Part shown: piece after piece, positions 1-11,016 of the stretch | Position numbering within the stretch: position 1 is the first letter of the stretch | How the letters are laid out: every line of letters starts with the position of its first letter | Source: Rosa chinensis | Lineage: Eukaryota; Streptophyta; Magnoliopsida; Rosales; Rosaceae | Direction: 5' to 3' | Assembly (NCBI RefSeq): GCF_002994745.2 | Contig: NC_037091.1 | Span: forward strand, 9,052,501 to 9,116,500 | Length of the DNA stretch: 64,000 nucleotides | The notes under the pieces: model-generated | Told to the model about the DNA's origin: nothing | Seen by the model: only the letters and a program-made list of their open reading frames with translations | Database searches by the model: none | Program-made: the position numbers and the translations under genes

Positions 1-460
1 TCTTCAGCTTGGTGAAATACACAGCTATTGGTTGCCTATTTTGTTGCATACTGGCAACTTTACACATCAATTCATGAACTTGTATAAAATCAGACTCATT
101 TGTATACAGATCCCCCAATGTCTTCCATATTGCTTCAGCAGTCTCACACTCTTCCACCAACTGTAGCACATCCTTAGTCATGGCTTTGAATAAGATTGCC
201 ATCACAGATCCATCATCATCCTCCCACTTAGTATAGTCATCCACATCCTCCTCACTAGGAGCTTTAGTTGTCCCAGTCAGATGCCCCATCTTGTGTATGC
301 CACGAAGATGGACATACATAATCTTCTTCCATGTTTGGAAATTGGTACCATTGAGTTTCGTACCCCCAAAAGAACCTCCATCTGAACTTCGGACAAAAAC
401 CTCAACCTTCTGAACCTCATTGATCTCGGAACTCTGACATTCAGTGTCAACACCACCCAT
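1..460 (-). CDS. Copia gag N-terminal part (runs off window edge)
   Basis: An open frame on the minus strand starts at ATG 460 and stays open for 153 codons to the window edge. It encodes the N-terminal half of a Ty1/copia Gag. The residues fit the UBN2/Retrotran_gag_3 family: a GTKLNGTNFQTWKKIM entry motif near residue 33, then ETAEAIWKTLGDLY, and VASMQQNRQPIAVYF near the edge. Gag would package the element RNA in cytoplasmic particles. It lies downstream of a matching PBS and LTR on the same strand, separated by a roughly 750-base leader. The rest of gag-pol and the 3' LTR must lie to the left of the window. No lesion is visible in this part. Confidence 0.85.
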   Translation of the reverse strand, partial: MGGVDTECQSSEINEVQKVEVFVRSSDGGSFGGTKLNGTNFQTWKKIMYVHLRGIHKMGHLTGTTKAPSEEDVDDYTKWEDDDGSVMAILFKAMTKDVLQLVEECETAEAIWKTLGDLYTNESDFIQVHELMCKVASMQQNRQPIAVYFTKLK

Positions 461-1212
461 TGCAATAATACAATAGCAAAAAACACACAAATCCCAAAGT
501 ACGCAGCATAAATAAGAAGAACAGAAGGCTCCAAAAATAATAATAACAGTTTTTTTTTGAACCTGTTGGAGTTGACTGGGCTGAATGGGTTGACCGAGTT
601 AGGCTGATTGAGTTGACTGAGTTGAGGCGAGTTGACTAGACTGAACTAGTTGACTGATTGGGCAACGCACTGAAGAGACAGGGCAAAGACGCGACAGTGT
701 GCTGAGCACGACGGAGCAACGCGAAGGATGAGGACGGCGATCTTCACAGATGAAGCCGACGATCTAGGTACTTTGCAGCGTCGCAGGGAACTAACGAAAT
801 ATGATGGCGATCTCGAACTAGTGCACGTTCTGGTATGATCTGAACGACTGGGTCTGAAGCAAAGTCGAAAACTGGAGCAGATGACCGGATGGTGTAGCGG
901 AGAAATCCGATCCGGTGAAGTTGATCTCTAGTGCCCAAAGCCAACAGTTGGGTCTGAACAAAGGAAGACGAAGGCGGTCTTGAATAGAGGAAGATGAAGC
1001 CGGTCTGGTCGTGAGATGGAGAGGGTTGGTCTGGCAATGTCAAAGTGTAAGAAGAAGACGCTCTGGTCATTCTTGGACGGACGTTGATGCAAGACGAGGT
1101 GACCACGGGAGGGTAACGCTGTTTAGGAAACAATAACCCTAACAATGGGATTTTTGAGATAATTCAGAAAAATAAAAGTAGAAAATAAGACAAAAAGTCC
1201 TCTTGGATCTTT
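461..1212 (-). other. Copia untranslated leader between PBS and gag
   Basis: About 750 bases separate the primer-binding site from the gag ATG. No long frame here resembles a protein. Positions about 565-660 hold degenerate repeats of a GAGTTGACT-like word. I read it as the long 5' leader of the copia element. Confidence 0.6.
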
Positions 1213-1224
1213 GCTTTGATACCA
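1213..1224 (-). other. Copia primer-binding site
   Basis: Read on the minus strand this is TGGTATCAAAGC, one base from the usual TGGTATCAGAGC complementary to the 3' end of initiator Met tRNA. It directly abuts the inner edge of the LTR at 1225, as expected for minus-strand priming. Confidence 0.85.
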
Positions 1225-1421
1225 TGTCAAATAAGACGAGATATAGAGAATGAATTTTCTGATATCTATTCTTCTCACATATGGAGGTATATAAACAGGG
1301 ATACAAGAATACAATTGACTTACGTCTCTATTCTCTACCACACACTATACAGGTAAGTACTAACTACAATACAATTACAATATATTCAATTCCTAATATC
1401 GTGCCATGACTCACGCTAACA
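1225..1421 (-). repeat. 5' LTR of the left-edge copia element
   Basis: A 197-bp segment reads TGTTAGCG... to ...ATTTGACA on the minus strand, so it begins TG and ends CA. The PBS lies at its inner edge. A TATA-like stretch lies at about 1290-1296. The five bases at 1422-1426 (taact) would be one copy of the target-site duplication; the partner lies outside the window. The 3' LTR is not in the window, so age cannot be estimated. Confidence 0.8.
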
Positions 1422-1498
1422 TAACTAAGAGCACGTAACTTACTTTGCTACGAGTTGCCTTAACAGTTAATGGCTATAAAGTGCTTCAGAGTCTCCAC

Positions 1499-1590
1499 CA
1501 TGGAACAATCAATTTTGCTTTCAATCAAATATAAAGATGGTGTAATGCTTAGTGTTGACTCTAGAACTCTTGGCAAGAAAGATATTCTTT
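1499..1590 (+). pseudogene. Possible 20S proteasome beta5-like fragment
   Basis: Two short frames, one base out of register, read HGTINFAF and then KYKDGVMLSVDSRTLGKK. Together they resemble the start of the mature beta5 (PBE) subunit, where HGTTTLAF is followed by ...GV-VAADSRA. In real beta5 this Thr-bearing start is the catalytic N-terminus. The match is short and needs a frameshift, so the identification is tentative. Nothing else of the gene is recognisable nearby. Confidence 0.25.
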
Positions 1591-1876
1591 TAGGTATATT
1601 ATATGTTGTAGTTTTTTTTTGTTGAGTAATTCTCACAAGAAAGTCTTATTTTTACGGATGATTTCTTGAAGTTAGCGTATGTATTTCTTCATACACTTAA
1701 TCATAACTATGTTTCAATGTATAATTGAATAAAATTGGAAATAACAATTGATATTGGTATTTTTTTTGCTAACAAGGATGGAGAACTACTGATTCTTATT
1801 CAGAGGGATCTAGTGCAGCTGCATCTAATTACATTGCTTTCAAAAGGGAAATGAGCTATATTCGGCTTCAACTATA

Positions 1877-2035
1877 CCTTATATGAGGGTATATAGGTAC
1901 ATAGTTCGAAAATTAAATGAATCTGCAGAGAGCAATCATACTTTTACTGAGTGGATTTCCACTTATTCTTCTCATGAGTTCAATACCTCAGTTGTGAAAT
2001 TGGAGAACCTGTTCGACAAGCTGGTAAAGAGTTAA
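1877..2035 (+). pseudogene. TenA/TH2-like C-terminal fragment
   Basis: A 52-codon frame ending at TAA 2033 reads PYMRVYRYIVRKLNE, HTFTEWISTYSSHEF and KLENLFDKL. It resembles the TenA domain of plant bifunctional TH2-type aminopyrimidine hydrolase (thiamin salvage), where an MRLY segment, a WI-YSS segment and a LLDKLS segment occur in this order. The first half of the TenA domain and the HAD-type phosphatase part are missing, and the frame stops where the family continues. I read it as a relic with no function. The name rests on recall of the family pattern. Confidence 0.4.
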
Positions 2036-2269
2036 AACATATTTCGTTTCTACAATCGAGCAATGTATAAAACTGGTTGTAGATATCAAGAAATGCTGTA
2101 AAATTGTGTCAAAATAAGTGTAAAATGCTTTAATTAATTTCACTTAACTCAATCGTCAATTATTTAGTTGTAATGTTTATTTTCAATTTGAACTTGGATA
2201 AACAATTGACCTAGCTTCCTCTGCTAGGGTTTCCTCGTCGATGAAATTTTACTACCTCTTCTCGTAACT

Positions 2270-3720
2270 ATGGAGGAGAACAATTCGGTAGATCTTCAAC
2301 TCTGAGACTCTGCAAGGGTTTCATTGGGATCGGCAGGGCTTGCAGCGCTGCAAGCCGATCGATGGTACATGGTGGGGAGACTTCTAGGGCCAAAGAATAA
2401 ATTTCTTGGCTTCAAGGGTACTATCTCTACGATTTGGCGCATGAAATCTGGTTTGTCAATTCAGGATATTGGAAATCGCTTCGTGTTTCAGTTTGGTCGT
2501 GAGAATAAACATAACAAGATCTTGCATGGAGGTCCTTGGTTCTACGGAAATACTATGCTGGTGCTTAGAAGTTATGATGGCATAGGACTGGTGGCTAAAA
2601 TTCCTTTGAATTCGGTGGAGACTTGGGTCGCCGTCAAGGGCCTTCTGGTGGGACTTCGAAACAAGGCGGCTTTGACTCTGGGTAGGGTGATCCAGCTAGA
2701 CCAAACTGCCTTGCATAGGAAGGAAAAAGAACAAAGGGTTAAATTGGTACTTGATGTCAGGCGTCGGGTTAGGGTTTGGAAACTGTTTGAATTTTCACTG
2801 GTGGTGGTGACGGTGGAGCTGTTTTTCACCTATGAAAAGGTGAGAGGGTTCTGTCTCAATTGTGGTTTCTTTGAACATGGTGAGGCAGGTTGTGATGTAC
2901 TGCTGACAAGGGAGAAGGATGACATCCTTGCTCAGATGCAGGCTTTGACGTTGGCCAGTCTATCCTTGAAGGACAAACAGACAAACCCTACGGCGATGAG
3001 GGATGACTAGCCGGCTACTCAGGGTATGTTGACACTGGTAAATCTGGGATCGACATGTTCTGGAGGGTAGTCAGGGGGGTTGGAGGTTCCCCAGAGTCCA
3101 ACCTTGTTGATAGGAGAGAACATGCCAGCCGCATCTATTTTTGCAGGTTTTGATTTATCTGTTTTTGCAGGTTTTGATTTATCTGTTTTTGGGAGAGTTG
3201 GAAAGCCAAGACAAAATCATTTGGATCAGTGAATATGGGGAGTGGCCTCCCTTTGGATGTTATTCCGAACTAGAAATCAGATGGTGGTTGTGACACAATG
3301 GTGTTGGATTCATTGAGGGAGCCAACCGTGCTGCTGGGGGTGAAGCGTAAGGCTATGGAGGCTTTGGATCGAGTAGGCAAGTGGTATGTTTCAAACCCAG
3401 AACCTTTGCTCCAGGTTGATGTTGGCATGCAGCTAGTCTTGCAATACAAGAATGGATAGTTGATTGTTTCACCTAGAAAGAAGAAATTAGGAAGGCCTAA
3501 GGGAAGTAAGAATAGAACTAAGTGTGCTAAAATTCTAGAGAAAGAATTACAGGGAAGGAAATCAAAGAAGTGGAAACTTCGTGACAGTGATCGTGAGGTG
3601 CAAACTTCTATGGAAAATGATGTAGGTAAGACTCCTACAACTGAACTTATGGAGGAAGTGCATACAGAGAATGGAAATGGAAGGGAGGCAGAGGCTGCAT
3701 CCTCAACTAGCATAGTTTAA
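2270..3720 (+). pseudogene. LINE ORF1 (DUF4283 plus zinc knuckle), broken
   Basis: This reads as ORF1 of a plant L1-type LINE, an RNA-binding protein. From ATG 2270 there is an in-frame TGA at 2303, then a long frame to 3010. Residues after the stop match DUF4283 (WYMVGRLLG, FVFQFGRE, GGPWFYGNTMLVL), followed by a CCHC_4-type knuckle (GFCLNCGFFEHGEAGCD). A third stretch, about 3298-3720, encodes a basic tail with an AT-hook-like GRPKGSKN and is interrupted by TAG at 3457. The frame between 3010 and 3298 is disrupted. No endonuclease or reverse transcriptase follows, so ORF2 is gone. Confidence 0.75.
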
Positions 3721-4060
3721 TCTTCCTTTGGGTCGCAAGATCTAGTTGCTCGGTCACCACTTTTATTATTTTTACTTCTGAGTTCGTAGGTTTTGTTAGA
3801 ATAAAGATGTTTGATTGTCCTTAAAAGATGGGTTTACCCGGGAGTGCGAGGCTCTGTCTTGTTAGTATAGGTCCTTTGTATCACCTAAAGGATGACTCTT
3901 TCTGTCAACCCCTTTGAGGTGTGTTGTTTCTAGTACTGCTTGTTGAATTATAAATGTGACTGACCTCTTTTGATTAATTTTATTTATTTATTTTCAGTTC
4001 AATAAACTTTCGAGTTAGGAAATTTTTTTCCCTACTCACTTATTACCAAAAAAAAAAAAC
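3721..4060 (+). mobile_element. LINE 3' region and poly(A) end
   Basis: After the ORF1 tail come about 330 bases without coding potential, with an AATAAA-like signal near 4000 and a run of A at 4047-4059. The layout is ORF1, 3' end, poly(A), with ORF2 deleted, so the copy is non-autonomous. I could not find a convincing target-site duplication by eye, so the 5' boundary is uncertain. Confidence 0.6.
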
Positions 4061-4094
4061 TAACTTTCTCTTCTCTCTCACCAGTTTAGCTACC

Positions 4095-5760
4095 TTAAGG
4101 ACTTACTTTTTTATTTATTTATTTTTTTTGTTTATCACAATAGTGAAATAGCATTTCATTTAATCAGAAAGTAAAGGTACAAGTAGGGAAGCATTACAAT
4201 CTAGAGCCATAATGACAAGACCCGCCCTGGATTTCACCCTGAAATCCGAAGTGACTCTGCGGGGCTCATCTTAAGAGAAATTCTACAAAATTTTTGGGAG
4301 AATCACTTCTAATAATGGACTACCTAAATCATGTAAAAACAAATTCAACACTTCTAATACACAATACCAACCTCAATACTTGGAGCCTGCATGCTCCCTA
4401 TAGTTCACAACCAAACTTCATATCCAAATATAAAACATTATGTACATACAGTGCACTGCTGGGCATAATCAGCGACGACTTGGAGTTACCTCCTATCGTT
4501 GGATAATCTCCCGAAGTCACGAATGTGACCTCCGAGAAGACAAGCTTTCGCCTGAGCCAAGCCTCAGGCTAAAAGACACCTTGATGCGCCTCCACATGTT
4601 GTGTGAACATGGTCTCTCAAAGATGTTCAAAAGCATAGAAATGGAGCATATTAGTCCTACATCAGAAACAAAGTGAAAGTCACTCCTCGCTTCACCTATA
4701 AAAAATCTCTTCTTCTCTCCTAATTGATTACACATTTATTACTTAACTAACATTACCCAGATAACATAAATACATACATTGAATGATTTAGGCATCGGAG
4801 GAGCGAAGACCACAGTTGGCGGTCTTCCTCTTAACGTTAGTATATTTTATTTGATAGGTGACGCTCACTAAATCAGCTGAGACCCAGGACCTGTGTCCGT
4901 GTTAACAAGATCAAGCTACCCCTGAATCTTGAGCATCAACACAATATAAACCTGAAGCATCTCAAATTTACAATTTAAACAAGAGTTTGATTATTAGAGC
5001 AGTCTATTTCATAAGATACACGAGAATACAAAAGTAAGGCCAATATGCGGAAGCTATGATGATGACTATGCCTCGACTCTAAGTACGTCCAACCTCAGCT
5101 AATTTAGTCTGTAAACTAGGCATTTGAAACCGAATGGCCAAAGGTGCACCCTCCAAACCTAGTCAAAACCTCGGCCTAGGCCCAAGCCCAAAAAATTCAA
5201 GCTAAACCGAGTCCAAATCAAGATCAGTTCAACTCGCAAACCAACTGAAGCCCAACCATCCTAATCTTTACCTAGCCTTCCACCGATCAACAACCAACTG
5301 CTGGCTGAGAAGAGACACCATTGAGAGCTACACATCAGATCCGACGCTCTTGAAGACCCCACACCGATCTGAGCGCTTGGTTGCCCAAACAACCAATCTC
5401 GAAACATAGGAAAACTAGATTGGGACTCCACACTCTCCAAACTGTCAACAAACCCAAGTTTGTGGATGGATCTAGTCTCACTTCGACAACCCAGATCTGA
5501 GTAGCACCAACGTCTCACCTAAACCTCACAACATCTTCTCCCTAACCCGAGGCTAAACAGTGGATGAGGGAGCCCAAGATTGGAAACGAGCACCTCAAAA
5601 CCATCTCTCTTGGACTGAGACGTCGCGGCAAAAGGGCAGACATCGTTCGACTGAGAGAGGAACTCACTCTCTTAGTTTTCTCTCTTTTTCGCCGCGCGTG
5701 AGGCTCATTCTAATAGAAGAAGGGGGTGACAAACTTGATTATATATTTAAGGACTTACTT
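4095..5760 (-). mobile_element. Retroposed segment flanked by 14-bp direct repeats
   Basis: TTAAGGACTTACTT occurs at 4095-4108 and again at 5747-5760. Immediately inside the left copy is a T-rich run (4107-4130), which on the minus strand is a poly(A)-like tail. The other end, read on the minus strand, is C+T-rich and promoter-like. Long direct repeats plus a poly(A) end are the hallmarks of LINE-mediated retroposition. The ~1.64-kb body has no intact frame and includes gypsy-LTR-like sequence. I infer a retroposed chimeric transcript in the minus orientation. Confidence 0.55.
4200..4930 (+). repeat. Gypsy-LTR-like sequence inside the retroposed segment
   Basis: The stretch carries words common in plant Ty3/gypsy LTRs: GACCCGCCCTGG near 4219, a TATAAAAA box at about 4699, and GGCATCGGAGGAGCG with a following CGGTCTTCC at 4791-4830. 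No polyprotein frame is attached. It looks like LTR sequence carried along or inserted. The boundaries are not resolved. Confidence 0.35.
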
Positions 5761-6026
5761 GTATGCATGTGTTTGATGAGTTAATAAGACAATGACTTTC
5801 TATCTAAGATATCATATGTTTGAACTCTATCAAGGGTGAGGTTCATTAAAAAAAAAAAAAGACTTGCTATTGATTATGTTGGATAGGATTGACAGTCCTA
5901 TTAATGTAGAAAGAAAAAACAAAGGAGGAGGTAAACGCGAGAATAGATGTTGAAAAAAATATGAATATCATTTCATTGGAATACCTATTTTGTATTGAAG
6001 ATTCTACGTTTCAACATTACCCCTAA
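5761..6026. other. Spacer with A-run, no gene seen
   Basis: A segment ending in a run of A at 5849-5861 follows the retroposed block. Its TTTGAACTC near 5818 is weakly like a pol III B box, so a worn SINE is possible but not supported further. I see no coding frame. Confidence 0.3.
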
Positions 6027-6034
6027 AATGTTAG

Positions 6035-6349
6035 CAGGCCCGGACTTTAGATTTTGAGGCTTAAGGAAAAAAATTAAAATAGGCCTACATTTTTTATAAA
6101 AAAAAAATACAAAAAAAAATTTGAAAAGAAAAATAAATACATAGAAAAGGGAATTCGAACCTAGACTAGGGGTAACATAAAAGAAAGGAATGCAACTTGC
6201 CAACTAAACCAATCTTATTGTTTGGTAAAAAACATACATTTTATCTACTTAATGATTTTTTCAAATACCTAAAAAAAAAAAAATTAGGCCCAACGAGACA
6301 CTGGGCTTGAGATGACCGACTCACGAGCCTCATGTCAGGTCCGACTCTG
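6035..6349. mobile_element. hAT-type MITE with 8-bp TSD
   Basis: A 315-bp element is bounded by imperfect terminal inverted repeats (CAGGCCCGGAC at 6035; CAGAGTCGGAC read inward from 6349). It is flanked by identical 8-bp repeats AATGTTAG at 6027-6034 and 6350-6357. The TSD length and CAG-type termini fit the hAT superfamily. There is no transposase, so it must be mobilised in trans. On the minus strand the interior holds TGGTTTAGTTGG and GGTTCGAATTCC, which match tRNA A-box and B-box consensus. Confidence 0.85.
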
Positions 6350-6379
6350 AATGTTAGATCATAGTCCACAATATATTTT

Positions 6380-7417
6380 TAACCTATGATCCACCTCAAA
6401 GTTAGCTATGCACATATAATAATGGAATGGTGACAAAAAAACAATGGGATGTGCATAAGGACCATGTCAGCCTCGATGTAACAGTACAGAGGCACAAGAA
6501 ACTCTTCAGAGTTCAGACTCGAATCAAATATAGAAACACTCTTGAGATCTGACCTCTCTGCCTATCTCTTGGATCCTCGCACACAGTCATACCCACCTCC
6601 TTATTCCTCTACTTCTTTTGCTCGAAGTTTTCAACTTTTGCTGGATCTGACTTAACTTGCATACTGGGTTTGGTTCATTTGGTGGCTTTGATGTTTTAGT
6701 GATGTGGGTTTGATTGCTTAGTGAGTTTAAAGTTTGCTACTTTGTTTTTGTGTGATGAATGGGTTAGTGGTTCTTGATGCTTTCTTTTCTGTTATGCAAA
6801 AAAAAAGGTGATCTTGTTCGCTGGGTCTTTTTCACAGATCTGTGAGTTCAACTTTACTTAGTGGGTTATAGAGCTGTCACTATTTCCATTTCAATTCAAA
6901 GTATGAATATTCATTCCCATTTGCAATTTGATTCCATTCCTTATTTGGATCAATCACTTCCATTGCTTCCATTTTCAATTCAAAGTAAGAAACTTTTGTT
7001 TTTCGTGTACCGGTGGTTGATCTTTTTATATCACTTCCATTCCCAGCTGCTCTAAACTGTCTTTGCCTTTCTGAATTGGTCAGATGTGGAATTGGTTGGG
7101 ACTGGGGAGAGGTATCTTAGTGGTTGACCGGTAGGATCCAAATTTTTTATGCATATAGTCAGTTGACTGCTCAAGTATTATTCCACTCTGAACGTTTTGA
7201 TTGCCAAGAATGAGCAGAATTTTACTTTTGGTTGTTCTTAATTGGTACATCAATATATTTCATATTATATCTTTAGGATTCCACTCTGAGTTCGCTGGAT
7301 TCCAGCACCTTTTTCCCTCTTTTTACTCCAAGCCATCTTATTAAGAAAAAGTAAAAATGTACCTGAAGGTATCCTTCTAAATTTGGATGATTTTTTTTTT
7401 TTTTTTTTTTTAAGGTT
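6380..7417 (+). other. Region upstream of the PMT8-like pseudogene
   Basis: The stretch is T-rich with C+T tracts typical of plant 5' UTR or intron sequence. The first coding exon expected for a PMT8-type protein, with its basic tail and signal anchor, is not recognisable. Either it was lost or it has diverged beyond recognition. Confidence 0.4.
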
Positions 7418-10400
7418 TGTGATGATCGCCATTCGGAACTTATCCCTTGCTTGGACAGAAATCTCATATATCAAATGAGACTGAAGTTGGACCTGTCTTT
7501 GATGGAGCACTATGAGAGGCATTGTCCTTCTCCAGAAAGGTGATGCAATTGCTTGATTCCTCCTCCAATAGGGTACAAGGTATGTACTAAAGCTGAGTGG
7601 TAACACTGGTGTAAATGCCTTCTTGTTGTTGCGGTTATCTCTTATTCCCCAGTTGATATAGTAACACTCCTTTTGTTATCTTGATATTGCAGGTCCCAAT
7701 CAAATGGCCCCAGAGCAGAGATGAAGTATGGAAAGCAAATATACCTCATACTCACCTTGCACATGAGAAATCCGACCAGAACTGGATGGTTGAAAAAGGT
7801 GACAAGATTAGTTTTCCTGGGGGAGGCACGCATTTTCACTATGGAGCTGATAAGTATATTGCTTCAATTGCAAATGTAAGATTGCTTCCTCGAAACTGTC
7901 TTTGCCAAAAAGGATGGTGTAGGCGTATAGCACTAATTGACAGAATATAGTTTTGGAGGGATTTAGAAGACAAGGGGAACTTAGAAAGGGGATTAGTGTT
8001 TCAGAGAGAATAAATAGAAGAAATTAGGGATGGGGGAGTGATATACTGGGGAGGCAGCAAGCATAGCACTAGGGGTAACCAAGATTCAATTATAACTGTT
8101 TATTCATTCATCAAGTATTTTCCATACCTTAGACAAGTAAAATAGCAATACCTTAGTACACTGAGCTTGAAGTATACAACGCATAAATGAAAAAACTGTA
8201 TTCTGCATCACTTATCCTTGAATGACATTGTCTTCAAAGATTTTTATGCTTTTGCAGTATTTTATAGGATTTTGCATTCTTCTACATAACCATTTCTTAT
8301 GGGTTGAGACTACAGTGCTTGTATCTCTATTTTGGCTTTACATTTATCACCATATTGTTAAATGAAGCAATTTAAATGTTGTCTTCAATTGGCGGATGCC
8401 CAACTTTACAAAGTGATGGCAGGTTACGTACAGTTTTTGACGTTGGCTGTGGAGTTGCAAGTTTTGGAGGCTATCTTCTGTCATCTGATATTATAACAAT
8501 GTCCTTAGCACCCAATGATGTGCATCAAAATCAAATCCAATTTGCTTTGGAAAGAGGAATTCCAGCATATCTTGGTGTTCTAGGGACCAAAAGGCTTCCT
8601 TACCCAAGCAGATCTTTTGAACTTGCTCACTGTTCCCGTTGTAGAATTGATTGGCTCCAAAGAGATGGGATCCATCTTCTTGAGCTAGAGCCTGAGGAGG
8701 CTACTTTGCGTACTCATCTCCAGAAGCATATGCACAGGAGAGGAAGATCTCAAAATATGGAAAGAGATGAGTGCCCTTGTGGAACGCATGTGTTGGAGAA
8801 TAGCTGCAAAAAGGAACCAAACTGTCATTTGGCAGAAACCACTAACAAATGACTGTTATATACAAAGAGAACCTGGCACTCGACCTCCTCTCTGCCGATC
8901 TGATGATGATCCAGATGCAATCTGGGGTGTGCCAATGGAAGCTTGCATCTCACCGTACTCTGATCGTAAGTGATTCCTTCTCATGTGTTGCTTTTATCAT
9001 CATTAGACAGTCATTTGAATTGAACTGGTATTATTAGATAAAGCAATATCATTTGGCAATTTAAGGAGATTTTAAAATATTGCTATTAGTTTGATTGTTC
9101 CGGCAGCCTTCAAAGACTACAGTCTTTCTTGCATTCTTTCTTATGGTGGGCTCTGTCAATCCTAGTTGATATAAGTTTTTTATTCTTCTGCTGCTTTTCT
9201 CTGATGTGGACCTCTTGTCCATATTTGTTTGCATTATTATTTTAATCATAAAATCTGTTTCATTTCAAAATGAAAGAATTATATGCCAAACTAGACAATA
9301 CCAACATTGAAGTTTCTTGAAGAAGAAATTAGGAATGGAATGCATATCAATTCCCTTGTGTTAGATATCCAGAGTCTTGACAACAGAAGATGGGAAGCAA
9401 GTTTATTTGTTAGTTTTTTCACTGGCACCATATAAGTTTTTGTGTTTTATGTTTTACTATTTTATTCTGATATTTGCATCTTTTCTATTGTTATTTGTTG
9501 AGATTGGTCTTTGTTTCCAAGAGATGATTGTTGTGAATTTTGATCTCAAATATTCTGCTAATACTTGAGTCTTCTATGGCTCTGCATCTTAGTTGCCGAA
9601 CAACATGTGCCAATAAATGTCTGGTTAGATCAGTTCAGTGTGACATTTCATGGTCATATCTCTGCATGACCTACTTTTGACTGTGACAATATGTTCTGCT
9701 TTCCAGGTTATTCGTAGATGTACATGAAATTATCCCTTCCCATCAAGATATTTTCAGGCTGTGATTGCTGACTTTCAGGCTGTGATTGCTGACTATTAGT
9801 GAATTGCTTGTCAACTATTTAAAGAAAATCATTCAAAATTCATAGCAATGCCTCGGTTGAGTAATTCTAACCTGGCCATGAATCTCTCTGCTAACTAATG
9901 TTTGTTTGGCATAATCAGATGACCATAGAGAAAAGGGGAGTGGATTGGCTCCCTGGCCAGCTAGATTGACAACTCCTCCTCGACTTGCTGATTTTGGCTA
10001 TTCAAATGAAATGTTTGAAAAGGATATGGTAATTAAGTTGCAGCATGTACTTGCATGTTTCAAATTATTATTTGGCAGTCTTTGCTTCTGGGATGGATCA
10101 TTCAGTAACAATTGAATTCATTGTTTTGGTATTGCTCTTTATGTGCAGGAACTTTGGCGGCATTGAGTTGAGAATTATTGGAATCTCTTGAGTCCAAAGA
10201 TTGAATCAAACACTCTGAGGAATGTGATGGATATGAAAGCACACATGGGATCATTTGCAGCTGCTCTAAAGGACAAGGATGTTTGGGTGATGCATGTCGT
10301 CCCTGAAGATGGACCAAACACACTAAAGCTGATATACGACAGAGGGCTTATAGGCAGTATTCACAGCTGGTACGTAACTCAAGTGACTGGTATACATAAA

Positions 10401-11016
10401 GCATTTCATTTTGTACTGAAACAAGTGATTTGATATTATTTCTTTATAAACTTAACAATCAATATAATTCCAGTTAGAGAAATAATCATAATCTGGTAAT
10501 GCAGAAGCAGCAAATGATGATTGAAAGCTTAGGCTAAAAATGTCTGTTATCATCTATGCTTTTGTTCAATATCATGGCTTCGAGATTGTAGGATAAGGGG
10601 ACATTGAGATTGTTTATACTGTGATTGACTGGATCTCTACTGTGACAGGTGTGAAGCCTATTCAACATACCCCCGTACTTATGATTTGCTCCATGCTTGG
10701 ACCGTCTTCTCTGACTTGGAAAAGAAAGAATGCAGTGCTGAGGATCTGTTGCTTGAGATGGATCGCATACTCAGGCCAACTGGATTTATAATTATCCGTG
10801 ACAAACAGTCAAGTGGTTGATTTAGTTAAGAAATATCTACCAGCACTGCACTGGGAAGCGGTGGCACAAACCGACTCCAGTTCAGATTCCGACCAGGACG
10901 GAGATGACGTTGTACTTTTAATCCAAAAGAAAATATGGCTGACAAGTGACAGCCTCAGGGATTCAGAATCTTCTATCCCTATATCTCATTATTTATCTGC
11001 TGCCTCAAGGGATTAG
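7418..11016 (+). pseudogene. PMT8-like pectin methyltransferase pseudogene, introns retained
   Basis: Exons at about 7418-7579, 7693-7875, 8376-8965, 9919-10028, 10149-10369 and 10649-11016 match Golgi PMT proteins of the PMT8/PMT3 type (DUF248, SAM-dependent methyltransferases proposed to act on pectin). Visible motifs are CDDRHSELIPCLDR, the FPGGGTHFHYGADKYI block, SAM-binding VFDVGCGVASFGGYL, AHCSRCRIDW, ILRPTGFIIIRDKQ and the C-terminal WLTSDSLRDSE. Lesions: TGA at 7541 and TGA at 10164 (both where Arg is expected), a missing AG acceptor before 8376 (AA instead), a deletion plus frame changes at about 8693-8750, and a one-base insertion at about 10811. The first exon is missing. Retained introns point to DNA-level duplication, not a retrocopy. 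It cannot make a working enzyme. Confidence 0.93.
9767..9806. repeat. 20-bp tandem duplication in a pseudogene intron
   Basis: TTCAGGCTGTGATTGCTGAC occurs twice back to back in the intron before the exon at 9919. It is a simple local duplication. Confidence 0.8.
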
